Positions 37,107 to 48,640 of a DNA stretch of 64,000 nt are shown in pieces. Source of the DNA: Owenia fusiformis. Lineage: Eukaryota; Annelida; Polychaeta; Sabellida; Oweniidae. The stretch's first letter is position 1, and each line of letters opens with the position of its first letter. A program made the translations under genes and the position numbers. The stretch lies in the NCBI GenBank assembly GCA_903813345.2, contig CAIIXF020000002.1, positions 12,108,150 through 12,172,149 of the forward strand, written 5' to 3'. A model generated the notes under the pieces. That model was given only the letters and a program-made list of their open reading frames with translations, did not search any database and was not told the DNA's origin.

Positions 37107-38390
37107 TATACCCAGCGGTGGCGGTAGGCATATATTTTTGTGAGTCATCATGACTCAGGTAGTTTCAAAAAAGTGAGTCACAAGAAAAAAACTTGAGTCA
37201 AAGCTATAAAAGTGTTTTTCTTGAGTAAAAATGCATACAAAATGTAGAAACCACATACAAAATCTATATTTTGTGCATACCTTTTATTGTACTCTTTTAG
37301 CACATAACAACTAACAATTAATTAATTATAGGCAATTGCAAGAAAAATGTCACTATTAATCATCTGATTATCTGGTCCAGCGAGTCATGGGTGTGAATGG
37401 AGTGGGAGAGGAGTTTCTCCCTGTGTGGAGTTACACAAATTGGGGTCAAAGCGTTTCATGTTGAAATTCAACATTTTTGCAATCATTCCAAAGTCTAAAA
37501 CGGCAATATAAGACCGACCACAATACTGGGCATCATTTAAATTGAATACGGTAGAATCTTGTAATTATAGCTGATCAAATGAAACCGAAAGTAGATTTGT
37601 TCTCATACCTAATTTATCATCATTATTACCCCCCTTAATGTGCGATCGACTGGATTTTCATGTGCCCATTACCTATCTTCATAGGATCAGCTTCAGATCT
37701 AGTGAATCGAAGATCTTAACTTGAGGGAGTTAATTGAAAATACTTGGTGAAAACTTACGATAGATCGGTCACTGTGAGCACCATTGATAAACCTACTGCG
37801 CATTACATCTGCGCATGCTGATGAAGGGGACGGCTCAAGGAAACTTGCTAACTTAACGAAGGAATTTTGCGAACTTGCGAAGGAAACTAAAGGTTCGTAA
37901 ATCTAGTGTGTGAACATTCAAGGGAAGATTTTATACGGTAATTTAGATAAATATACGATCACTAAAATCCTTAGAAGGGAGTATGAAATTATTGTTCAAT
38001 GTTATGTTCGTTTTATTGCATTTTTGATACGCCCCCTAAGCACGAGATAAACAAATCGAGGGATCGATCAATGTTTTCAAGTTTATCATTGAATCTGAAC
38101 ACAGGGCTTTAAAAATTATATGAAATACCGAAATGAGAAAATGATCGGTAGGAAGGAGGCTCGATTGCGCTGAACGAAATGTTAGATTTCCGGAATTAGC
38201 AAAATTAAAAATGTGATCAATCACGTATTTTCACGTATAGGGATCAATTTAACCAAGTACCAAGCGGGGATTTTGCATGTGAAACAAACGTGCGTCAGAA
38301 AGACTCGGTAGACAATGAATATTTGCGTCAGAGTTGCAAAAATGTGAGTAAAAAACGTAAAAAATTGCGTTAACGCCACCTCTGTATACC
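37107..38390. mobile_element. 1.27-kb hAT-like non-autonomous element
   Basis: TATACC at 37107-37112 and 38385-38390 is a direct duplication. The element runs 37113-38384, starting CAGCGGTGGCG and ending CGCCACCTCTG, an inverted repeat with one mismatch in 11. CAG...CTG ends with a 6-bp duplication fit hAT relatives (hAT6 type). The interior has more CpG than the surrounding intron, and 'gagtca' words cluster near both ends. No transposase frame is visible. Confidence 0.7.
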
Positions 38391-39499
38391 CGACCCATTC
38401 TGATACTCAATACAGGAATGCAGGGCAAGCTTGGATCTCTCAGGTGTAATTACCTGGCATCTACTAAAGATGTACTTCTTGAAGCAATTCATAAGACTTT
38501 AAGATATTGTTTCAATCTAAACAGATTAGATCCAGTATACATCAAAGGGTTACGAGGATACCAACTGACAAATAGAGTAGTTAACAGCACAGTCTAAGAC
38601 ACAGCTACAAGTTTTACCTCAATCAATGATTCATTCCATTCATTCACACAAGGTTGATCTATTCTGCCATGTATTTGAGGGCCATGCACTAAACTGTGGA
38701 TAATTTACTTGATGTTATTCTGTTAATCTATCCAGGTAATTACCTGACATGTTTACCTGTAAATTGTGTTTGCGATAATGTCCATCCATTATCAAAGGAT
38801 ATCTCCCATTATCATTAGTCTTTAAGTTCCTCCAGCTGTATCCAGTTTTTAACTTGCAATTCTTTGAATCCAAGGAAGTCTTCATAGGATGATATGGCCC
38901 AATTTTATGGGGCTATGTGTTAAGGTTAACTATGAACTACATGTAGGGAATATTACTTTTTGAACTTTCTGAACATATAACCTTAAATACTTTTCAAAAA
39001 TGATAATGCAAAAAGCCCAAAATTTCTATTACAGTATTCTGCATAGCACCAAGAAAACAAATTGATTAATTGGTTCAGGATCGTTATAGCTTTTTCCAAG
39101 GGTATGTGGGGGACTGTATTATTGATAGAGCAAGGCACAAAAGTCCAATTTAATAATTTAGAGATTATGTTTATACTATGAGATGATCCTAGATTTTTTT
39201 ATGCTCTTGAAATGAACTGATTTCTATATGATGTATGAAGTAGGATCATTAGACTAGAACCTTATAAGTTCGATCTTGCCAATATAGCCTTTTAAGGCAA
39301 TATCCTATATATTATTTATTGGCAGGTCACAATGCCCTATTAGCTCCCATGCATACGAGTCCCTAGTCAATAATAATTTTGTCATTTGGGAACTATCAGA
39401 CATTAATTGGCTATAGAGCATTTTATTGCAATTACAGATATTGTTTGAGGGATGCTATAAATATACAGCACTGTTAAATTGATTTCGTACTTTTACAAC
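38391..39499 (+). other. Intron 2 sequence, nothing recognised
   Basis: AT-rich; no exon, RNA gene or ordered repeat seen. Confidence 0.5.
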
Positions 39500-39504
39500 A
39501 CAGT

Positions 39505-39850
39505 ATAGTAAAACCTGTTCATATGAACACTTCCTTTTTATAAATGCATACCTCGAGTAAATACCTCTCCCAAGTGAACATCTTTTTGTAACAACTCTTT
39601 GAACACCTTTGTGGGACTACCTCTCTTGCGTAAATACTTCAATATGAACACCTCTCTCAAGTGAACACCTTTTTGTAAATGCATATCCCAAGTGAACACC
39701 TTTGGATAAATGCCTATCAAGTGAGCACCTTTTTGTAAATGAATATCTCAAGTGAACACCTTTTCGTAAATGCCTATCAAGTGAGCACCTTTTTGTAAAT
39801 GCATATCCCAAGTGAACACCTTCATATTAAAATACCTCTCACAAGTAAAC
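39505..39850. repeat. GTGAACACC tandem array with alternating 31/29-bp units
   Basis: The block starts with an AGTAAAACCTGT end motif like that of the MITE family at 3.1 and 8.3 kb. GTGAACACC or GTGAGCACC then recurs at 39661, 39692, 39721, 39752, 39781 and 39812, so spacing alternates 31, 29, 31, 29, 31 bp and the real unit is a 60-bp dimer. No matching right end was found. The array seems to have grown inside a MITE copy that lost its right terminus. Confidence 0.8.
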
Positions 39851-40379
39851 TTTGAAATAATAATATTTTAAATGACATACAAGACTCATATGATTTGAAA
39901 AATATGAACATTTTTAGCCTGTCCCAAAAAGATTTTCTTTGATACAGATTGTACTTTTAATTTTACAGTATTCGTATGGTAGGTGAGATATACTTGAGAT
40001 AAAGTTATTTTAGAGTAATTTTTAGTGACATCAATTACATGTATCCAGTAAATATATACGTAGAAGTCCCTTCTCTATAGAAATATAAATTATGTAAGAT
40101 GTCTGGTTTGAAAGCCAAGTAGCAAACAAACATGGAACCATCTTTAAGTGTAACATGCCAGCTGACTTTTAAGACAGATTTTTTATTCAATCCAATTTTC
40201 CAATTGATTACAGTCTGAAAAAACAATGTTTATTTTTTATGTCAGTCTGTATTATAAGCTATGATGAATGGATTGAGAAATGTATGGACCTTCTTTGCAA
40301 GGCAGATACTTAAAATTAATATAACAACTAAAGTTTATAATATATTTACTACATATACTTGTTTATTTCATAATACTAC

Positions 40380-40535
40380 TGTTTTCCCAGGGAAAATGAA
40401 GAAATAAAAATCGTATTGAATCATATTACATGAAGAAATTGTATTGTTCCCGGGAAAAAATCATATTGGAGCGTATTATATGAAAAAATTGTATTGTCTT
40501 CGGGAAAAATCGTATTGGAGCGTATTAACCTATTT
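40380..40535. repeat. Short tandem duplication (GGGAAAAATCGTATTGGAGC)
   Basis: Three degenerate copies of a 50-60-bp unit with CGGGAAAAAATC, ATATTGGAGCGTATTA and GAAATTGTATTG words run side by side. Origin unknown. Confidence 0.65.
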
Positions 40536-40576
40536 TTGGTTTCCTGGCTATTTTTTAGAGGGTGTATTATGGAATA

Positions 40577-40740
40577 AATAGCTTATTTCTGGTCGGAATT
40601 GAATATAGGTTTTATTCCTCGGAAAATATGATATTGACTGAAGGGTCAATATCATGTTGCCCAAGGTCAATATCATATTTGTCCCTCATTGTCCTTCGGA
40701 ATAAATCCCATATTCAATCCCTCCTAGTAAATAACCTATA
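40577..40740. repeat. Degenerate foldback repeat
   Basis: Left arm words ATAGCTTATTT, ATTGAATATAGG, TTTATTCC and ATATGATATTGAC recur complemented and in reverse order in the right arm (GTCAATATCATAT, GGAATAAA, CCCATATTCAAT, AAATAACCTAT). The whole is a ~160-bp imperfect palindrome with no target duplication I can read. The 72-codon ORF across it is not a gene. Confidence 0.7.
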
Positions 40741-40775
40741 TATGTTCAATATGTTTGAGGGAAATCCCCAAATAA

Positions 40776-41975
40776 AGTAAAACCTGTCTAATTCAAATGC
40801 ATCGAAGTACAGTAAAACCTGTCTAATCCGAACACCCATGGGACCAGCCAAAAGCGTTCAAATTGGCAGGTGTTCAAATTTCGAGGATTTTGTTGGTCGG
40901 GGGGGGGGGATTTTCATTGTTCAGTGCACTATATTGAACACTTAATACTAAGTCAGAAAACAATACATGTTGTTGATGAGTTAATTCTACAATAGGCCTA
41001 AAGCCTATATGCTATGTTTTATTTATATTTTGAACAGTTTCATCATTTTAGTAAAAATAACTCTTATATTTTGGCAAAAACTTTGTAATACACTGTAAAA
41101 GTATGTGATAGTCTCATACAAAATCTTATGCTTATCAAATGGCTTATCCCATATTATGGTTGTATAGCACTGCTTTACTTTTGCTTGAAAAAGTCCTTCA
41201 TTGTTGTTTGTTTCTTGGCACTTTTAGCATAAGCAATATTTGAGTAGATATCCTCTCCAAGTAAAAATAATTTTTCATGAGTTCATTCGAGATGATGTAT
41301 AATCCTTCAAAATATCAAGGGCATTCAGGATGTCAGATGTATGCGAATATTACGAAGTTGGATTTTTTCTCCTTCTCGTGATATAATCGTGTCTGCAAAT
41401 GGCGTCTGTGTTGTCTTTGTGATTATAAAACATTTACTGATTGAATCTTAACTATCATAACAGACCCATAGGATATAAAACAGTTAAGACCTGTTCATAA
41501 TCCAAATCAAAAACATCCAGTTAATTTACAATAAGGATAAACCAATTATCTCCCAGATTCTCACCTTTCTCTTAATCCAAATCAAAAACATCCAGGTGAT
41601 TTCCAATAATGATAAATCAATTATCTTCTTGATCCACACCTTTCTCTTAATCCAAAGATAAAACATTCAGTTGTTTTTTCATAGGATAAACCAATTAACT
41701 CCTGTATTCACACCTTTCCAAAACATTCTGCTGTTTTCCACATATTAGGGATGTCACTGAGACTAAATAAGTTAATTAGGACAATTGGTTCTTTGATTGC
41801 ATTTGTAAATATGTAAAGATAAATAACAACTATAACATTGACTCAATAAGTGGCTTTAATTGACATGTCCAGACATTTGATTTCTGATAAAAATGTTCAG
41901 ATTAGACAGGTCACTTTTTCAAATCTGGTTGTTCACTGTTCAAATTAGGAGGTGTTCAGATTTCAAGTTTTTTTT
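40776..41975. mobile_element. Composite of AGTAAAACCTGTCTAAT MITE ends
   Basis: AGTAAAACCTGTCTAAT occurs twice in tandem (40776 and 40811) and ATTAGACAGGT, the complement, at 41901-41911. GGTGTTCA-A/G-ATTTC words follow both ends. The arrangement suggests one element 40809-41911 whose left end was duplicated, or two overlapping insertions. It encloses a G11 run and the 75-bp repeat at 41493-41720. No coding capacity. Confidence 0.55.
41493..41720. repeat. 75-bp tandem repeat, three copies
   Basis: AATCCAAATCAAAAACATCC recurs at 41499 and 41574 and in altered form at 41649, exactly 75 bp apart, each followed by GATAAA(C/T)CAATTA and CACACCTTTC-like words. Confidence 0.85.
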
Positions 41976-42574
41976 AACATGGGAGTCAATGGGAGGAAAA
42001 AATGGGACCGAAAAAATCTAGCAATTTAACTGAACAATAGACTCCTTTGGTAAAATGCGAACAGCCATAACCTCTGGGATATTTTCTCATTGTGGGATGG
42101 ATTGCTTATAATAAAGCATGAGTGCTTAAAATTAGGAATCCTGAGTGATTAAATGTTTATGATATGGCATATTTGGGAAATCCAGAATGAATATGTTTTA
42201 TGTTCAGGTAAAGTGCTTCCAGTTGTAGAGGATTAAACAGCTGTCTCTATATCTGCTAAAGGCAACATAATGTAATATTACGTGGCTGTTCCACCTTTTG
42301 TTTATACATATGTTATTTTGACATACTAGGTTATTGTGACATGCATATATTTTGTTTACTCACATCAGTATGTTTGAAACCCGTTCTGAAATTAAATCTA
42401 AGACTTTTGGCCTTTTGACAATCATTATTGTCTAATTCAATTAACGAAAAGTCAAAAGAAAACCTTTGAGTCCATATAAAATGTTAGATGTCTTAAGTCA
42501 CATTTAAAAGTGATATTGTTGATTTAAGAGGGTGGATATTTGTTTCTTTCTTGAGAAGATTACAGAACCATTTT

Positions 42575-42765
42575 CTCTCATATACATAGAGCAGAACCTA
42601 TTTCTTCCTCGTAGAGATAGTAGAACCTATGGTTCTCCCTTGTAGAGATATGAGAATTAAAGTTGTCTCTTCATAGAAACAGCAGAACCAAATTCCTCTT
42701 AGAGACACTAGAACCAGTTTCCCCTTTGTGGAGACATCATATGCAAAGTAGTCTCTTTTATACAA
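42575..42765. repeat. Degenerate ~40-bp tandem repeat (AGAACC...GTAGAGA)
   Basis: About five degenerate units with AGAACC, TTCTCCC/TTCCTC and GTAGAGAT words follow each other immediately left of the Helitron-like element. Unit length varies, so this is an old array. Confidence 0.6.
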
Positions 42766-43960
42766 ATTGAACTTAACTAGAGGTTTAAGATTGCAAGCAA
42801 TCTTAAGGAGGCCCTGTAGGCGTTTTTGGCAATTTCAAGGTCAGCCAAAGGTCAAATCTCAAATCTAGGGTCATATATTAACACCAGGCAACTTGTAGAT
42901 GATTTTTAAAAAAAAGTTTGGTCAATTTGAAAAATCAACTTTTTTTACCTTCCGAAGGTCACTGAAGGTCAACCAAAGGTCAAAGGTCAAAACTAAGGTC
43001 AGATTTGGATTCCTGAGATCTTGTAGATGCTTTTTAAAAAAAAGTTTGGTCAATTTAGAGCAAGTTGAAATTTAGTCTTGCAAAGTTTCGAAATTTGACC
43101 TTTTTTCAGTTTTTGAGTTCTAATATCTCAAAACTGGCACACAATTTTAATAAATAGTCAATTGCTAATATGTGTAGAACCTATAGAGGAATATATATCC
43201 TGACTTTCATGAAAAAATATTGATTTGTAGTCACCAAAACTTAGAAACTTGGAAAACACAGTTTGTGATTTGGTTTGATGACCTTGACCTTTGACCTTGC
43301 AAATTTTACTTTTTTAGACCTCAGTGGGTCCTTTGTGATCAAATATACCTAAATTTGAATCCAGAAAATCAATTGTAAAAATCAGTTTTTTTTACCTTTC
43401 GAAGGTCACCGAAGGTCAACCAAAGGTCGGAGGTCAAAAGTAAGGACATATTTGAGTTCCTGAGATCTTGTAGATGATTTTAAAAAAAAATTCTGGTTCA
43501 TTTGAAGCAAGTTGAAAAATGACCGATTTTTGCCGTTTTTTGACGTCAAATATCTCAAAAACGGTAAAAAATTAACGCGTACATATAGTGAGCAATTTGT
43601 AGAGAATGCTTATATCTAGTTACATTTTAATTCATCGCAAGAAATAATAAAGTATGAGGACGAAATCTGAGAAACTTAAAAAAAGCTTTGATTTGACCTA
43701 GATTTTGACCTTTGACCTTGACCTAGATAAAAAGTTCTTTCCCCCCAAGTTCAGCCAAGGTCCCTGGAAGGTGCATGTAGGAGATGGTTGAAAGGTAGTT
43801 GGAAGTAGGAGAAAAGGGTTTAGGAAGAATAAAGAATAATAATAACTAGACTTTGGAAATTGAACGAAGTTCAATTTCAGACTCCAGATCTAGACTTTTT
43901 TAAGCCCAGTCATCTAAAATAAGCCGAGTCATCCAGAATAAGCTGAGTCATCCAGAATAA

Positions 43961-44158
43961 GATGGATGGATAAAATAGGAAGGTAGGATAGGATAGAATG
44001 GGAAGGAACGATAGGATAGAATAAGAAAGAAGGATAGGATAGAACAGAATAGGAAGAAAGGATATGATAGGAGAGGATAGGAAGGATAGGAAGGAATGGA
44101 TATGAAAGAAGGATAGATAGGAAGGATAGGATCAGATAGGAAGGATGGATGGATGAAT
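43961..44158. repeat. GGATAGGAAGA purine-rich microsatellite
   Basis: About 200 bp of GATAGGA/GAAGGAT words on one strand with drifting 5-11-bp periods. The minus-strand 78-codon ORF (LSYPFLPILPIL...) is its translation. It lies inside the inner Helitron-like element. Confidence 0.9.
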
Positions 44159-44229
44159 TTTTCAATATTTTCTTCTCTACTCTTGACTTTCTATCAGGAT
44201 ACCATCAGATCAATTTTCCGAAATTTCAA

Positions 44230-44990
44230 AACGCCATAACTTCCGAACCGGAAGTCGGATCGAAATTTGATTTAAAGATTCGGATTCCTGACAAAATTTT
44301 TCTGCTAATTCATAACTCATACGTTAAATTTGGCGAATTTTTATTTTGACCTACTTTTTGGACACGCCATAACTTCGGAACCAGAAGTCGGATCGAAAGT
44401 TGGTTTGCAGATTCGGATTTCTGAGAAAATTCTATTCTTAATTCATAACTCAAACGTTAAATTTGGAGAACTTTTTATTTTGACCTACTTTTCGGACACC
44501 ATATCTCAAAAGTGGGTCAAAATACTTTCTGACGGCAAAAGGCTAACGCTATAAGCACACTCTTGGCTACATGTATACACAATTTCGAAGAATATAATTA
44601 AAGTGTAGTGTCAGAATCTCAAAAATAAGAAAAAACTTTGAATTTGACCTAGATTTTGACCTAGTCATTTTGGTGTCCAAATTTTGAAGCTATGTGGCTT
44701 TTGAGGTTCCCTTCTTTTAAAGGCTTTGATTATATGAAGCTGAGCTCAGTCTACATTTCGTATTCTTCACTTCAAAAAAATATTTTTTCCCATTGACTTA
44801 ACATGGGCACCAAATTTAGCGATTTTTGAGCTTTCAAAACGCCATAACTTCCGAACCGGAAGTCGGATCGAAATTTGGTTTGCAGATTCAGATTCCTGAC
44901 AAAATTCTACCCCTAATTCATAACTCATACCCTGAATTTGGAGAACTTTTGTTTTGACCTACTTTCTGGACGCCATATTTCAAAATCGGT
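44230..44990. repeat. ~130-bp module repeated three times in the inner element
   Basis: CGCCATAACTTCCGAACCGG and its variants occur near 44231, 44366 and 44838, each followed by AAGTCGGATCGAAA, CAGATTCGGATT and AATTCATAACTCA. The first two copies are adjacent, the third is ~470 bp away. The module has a TTCCGAACCGGAA palindrome. Confidence 0.85.
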
Positions 44991-47818
44991 AAGAGTAATT
45001 AAAAAAAAACAGGGACATTTATGAAAGGGCTTTTTCTAAGCTACATGATGAAAAAAAGACGAAGACGTTTCGATAAATAACGACGAAGATAATTGATAGA
45101 ATGTTGAAAATGTAAGATTTGACCTAGTTCTTGACCTTTGACCTAAATAAAAAATTGACCCAATTTCCGAGAAACTAGATACTGAACCTAAATTGACCAT
45201 ATACAGGACTTGACTCAATGTCTTCTAGTTAAGGAGAAAACGTGGGTAGAAGAATAATAATAAAGAAGAAGAATACTGGCAAAAACAATAGACTCCAGAT
45301 TGATATCTGGAGTCTAATAATAATATCTATAAAATCTATAGGAGGCCCCCTGTCGGGGGGCCTCCTAATAATATTTGATGTTTATAAGAGTAACTGAGGT
45401 AAATGGATTCTCATGTTAAATCATGCATGCCAAAGATAATCTTTGCCACCTTATTGAAGGTAATGCCTGATGATGTTTATTGATTTCTACAAATCATTTT
45501 GACAACTCTGATTGATACATTTGCCAATTAGCTTTGTCTTTTATTATGAATATCCATCAACGGTAAAGACAGCAAGCTTGATTTTATTATTCGCTTTTTG
45601 AGTTACAGTTGATAGATTGGAATATAGTATTAGCAATGGTGATAGCTTTTGTCTTGGGATACGGATTCAAGAAACTTTTTGGTCTTGCATTAAGCCCTTG
45701 TTTACCCCTCCTCATTAATGTATATGTGCCTTCTACATTTGGTATTTAGGGAAATAGAGAATGGGAGGGGGAGGGGAAAATGACTTAAGGAAAGTGTAAT
45801 AATTTCGAGAAGAGAATTAGTTTTTTGATTAAGAGAGACTCATAAATCATGTAGAATAGGACTTTGTACAAATCTCATCTTTAACCTTCCTTTAGTGGTA
45901 ATTCATTTTTAGAATGCATGTGCATTTAACATACCGTATTATTATTCTTTAGGGCGGGTACCCAGTTCTTGTAAAGAAACTCAGTGTATTTACCTGACAA
46001 AATAGCAAGCTATTATATAAAGCCTTCATGCTTAGAAAGTTAGAAAGATTCCAAGTGCCTGGGATAAGGGTCAAAGAGGGAAGATACTTAATATGGCAGT
46101 CAATGTTTTATTCATTACTATCCAATGCAATAAGTTACAGAACAGATTTGTCTTTTTTGGAATGTTGCTATGGAAAAAAGATTTCTGTTTTGTTTTGAAT
46201 CAGAGGACACAATACGCAACATTAGAAAAGCAAAGAAAAGAAGTACAATGAACACTTTCAAATGGTATGTCCAAAGCTCATTAATCTTTAGATAATACAA
46301 GTCAAAAGAGCAAGCCTTGGTATTCAAAGGCATTAGTTAAACCAACATTTCCTAATACAGTAAATACAATGTACAACAGAACTGTTTTTAATGATATCAC
46401 ATTACACTTAGAATAAAAGACTGTACTTAGCTCAGTAAAAGCCAAGAACAATTAGGGAGCAGTCACCAATATAAACAACTTAAAAAACCAGCTACTATCT
46501 CAAGGATCTAGTATTTCATGGCTTGAGGTCCCTAGGTCACTGTGATCTATGTAGTCTTTGGGAAGGTCATCACAACTTGACAGTTTTATGGCCTCCTCAT
46601 GTTTTATCATCCCATGAGGATGAGCAGGTCACAACTTATGACCTTTCAAAACAACCTCAAGAAACTCCAGGATGTTTTACTTAAAATGATCAGTAAAGGT
46701 TTTCTCAGTTTTGGTATTGTGGTTGATCATTGTGTTTTTGATTATTGAATTATTTTATATTTAGTTTGTGCCAAGGTTTTGTAAATAAAGGGAATGGAGT
46801 GTTTCTTTATTTACTCCCTAAATGTGCTACAAGTAAATTTTGAATTTGAAATATTTAGGTTTTTGTTTGTTGAAAACATGGTTTGTAATAATGCAACGGT
46901 TTAGTATAGTAATACACATACATGTTCATGTTAAGTTTCTATATATATGATGGGAGAGTATTTTTTTGTAAAAGAAAATATTTTATTAAGCCAGTCACAA
47001 ATGTGAGTCTGTTTCACTCCCATATGCTACTATAGCATAAGTCAAGGATCATTGAGGCTATTGAATTAAAACATGTCAATAGCAGAGAATTGCTTGCGTG
47101 TTAAACTACACTGTGCCATAAACAGGGATCAATGGGCTAGTTATTATAAGTAATCGCTATGAATGACATTGAAAATGGTTTCTAAATTGGGTAAACCCAA
47201 TCTTATAGAAACATGTATAGAATTATTAAATGTTTTGAGTGTTGTTGCAAAAAATGGCAATGGACTACTTATATGCACTAATATTGATAGCCACTTATAA
47301 CGAGTTTGCTCAGTTTTTTTACTGTTTATATTTTTTATAAACAAGAACAGAAACTGTTCCCTTGCCATGGGGTACCCATGTGGATCGCATATTATTCTTT
47401 GGAAAGAATCATATATATATTTGGATACAAAAATTATGAAATGATGATATATTGATGAATGAGAGAGTATACTTAGATAACTCACTAAGTTAAAGATCGT
47501 TTAAGGTAAAAACAATCTGTTTTAAGTAAGACACAAAAACAAAAATGGAAAATGCTGAAGACGGAATTAACAGCTAAATGAAACCAGGAAGGGATGATAC
47601 ATGTATGTTTCAGTGATAACCTCATGATCAATGTGGCTGATCTCATTTATAAACTCAACATGACAGGACAAGACACGTATCTGAGGAAATAGTGGTTGAA
47701 GGATGGTCCATTGTGGAAGTGGTAATTCATAGTAATAAACTCACAAAATATACTACATACACTACATGTATGATAATTCTAAAGGAAAACATTCAGATAA
47801 ACTCAGGGTAGGTAAAAT

Positions 47819-47970
47819 GTTGGTCAAGACCCCATATCTACTTGTTTCACCTTTTGGAGTGGTGAGGGGTGGGGTGGGGGGTCACAGGGCTTGAAGCTAT
47901 ATGTTGGTCAAGACCCCATATTTACTTGTTTCACCTTGTGGAGGGGTGTGGGGGTCGCAGGGCTTCAAGT
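47819..47970. repeat. Two-copy tandem duplication (TGTTGGTCAAGACCCCATAT)
   Basis: TGTTGGTCAAGACCCCATAT begins at about 47818 and again about 84 bp later. Each copy continues with TACTTGTTTCACCTT, a G-rich run and AGGGCTT(G/C)AAG. Confidence 0.85.
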
Positions 47971-48499
47971 ATACTTCTGATATTTGACTTTTATTTTGTT
48001 TTGATACTATAACTTGGCATGCAAATATTTTTTATAAATGATTGTAAGTTCAATATATTTTAATTAAGTAGCTTTATGGTGTCCAATATTCCAGCTGTGT
48101 TGATGTATATGGTAGGTGCACAATATTTTATTAAAAATTGATTAACAAAATATATTACTTGTAAATGTACATTTACTCCCTTATTTAGCATTTTGTATGA
48201 TTGAAACAGATTAGTGTTCTGTTTTATTGTTGCCCCTTGTGTCATCTGATTATTTTTGGATAAATTAAGAGAGCAACATACTGCTGAAAATTCAGGAAAT
48301 TATTCCATATATTAACATTAGATGACAAAGTGTCCAAAATGTGTTTCCAACCTGGAAGATAGTCATTAAAACATGTATTTGAACAATTATTTCTGATGAA
48401 TGACTCTATCCAATCATCAATTTCAAATTTTCCTTTATCTCTTGCAACTTTTTTGATGATCATATGATCTTAAATTTCCACTAAAGGGCTATTGAGCAC

Positions 48500-48640
48500 A
48501 AGTGGTGATTGTTTTAGTCTCCAAATTGTTTGTGCACAATGTTCAGTATTAGGTGGTTGGTGATTGGAAGTTGATGTTCAGTGGTTTGCATCTGTAACAA
48601 ATGACAGGTAGTGGTATTTTGCATGTTGATGCTTTGTCTC
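48500..48640 (+). repeat. Dispersed repeat, copy 2 (first copy at 6675-6815)
   Basis: This shares ordered words with 6675-6815, including TCTGTAACAAATG and TTGCATGTTGATGC. Divergence between the copies is moderate. Confidence 0.55.

Larger units (their letters stand above)
42977..45144. promoter_or_regulatory. Cluster of DR1-type nuclear-receptor half-site pairs
   Basis: Perfect AGGTCA direct repeats with 1-bp spacing occur at 42977-42989 on the plus strand and, as TGACCTTTGACCT, at 43285-43297, 43706-43718 and 45132-45144. Extra single half-sites flank several of them (for example TGACCT at 43279 and 43719). DR1 is the known binding pattern of RXR/HNF4-type receptors. They are part of the Helitron-like body, so they may be just element sequence; activity is not shown. 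Confidence 0.45.
43844..45320 (-). mobile_element. Helitron-like element, inner member of a nested pair
   Basis: It has the same architecture as the outer element with different stem sequences. On the minus strand the 3' end is hairpin GAAATTGAAC/GTTCAATTTC (43856-43865, 43869-43878) then CTAG (43846-43849) and TT. The far end is hairpin AGACTCCAGAT/ATCTGGAGTCT (45290-45300, 45305-45315), and AGACTCCAGAT recurs beside the left hairpin at 43879-43889. It sits in an AATAATAAT run of the outer element. The body shares the TTGACCTAGATTTTGACC words with the outer element and ends in the same GAAGAATAATAAT style, so both belong to one family. Confidence 0.75.
42775..45370 (-). mobile_element. Helitron-like element, outer member of a nested pair
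   Basis: Read on the minus strand, the 3' end at the left is a 10-bp-stem hairpin (42785-42794 with 42797-42806) followed a few bases later by CTAG (42777-42780) and TT, as in Helitron 3' ends (hairpin, then CTRR, insertion next to T). The other end carries a second hairpin, GGAGGCCCCC/GGGGGCCTCC at 45341-45365, preceded on the minus strand by TATTATTA. GGAGGCCC is repeated beside the left hairpin (42807-42814), forming a subterminal inverted repeat. The body is rich in GACCTTTGACC words. No Rep/helicase frame is seen, so it is non-autonomous. It is interrupted by the related inner element. Confidence 0.75.

Noticed and set aside
43929-44165. 78-codon minus-strand ORF (LSYPFLPILPIL type)
   Set aside because: Translation of the GGATAGGAAGA microsatellite.
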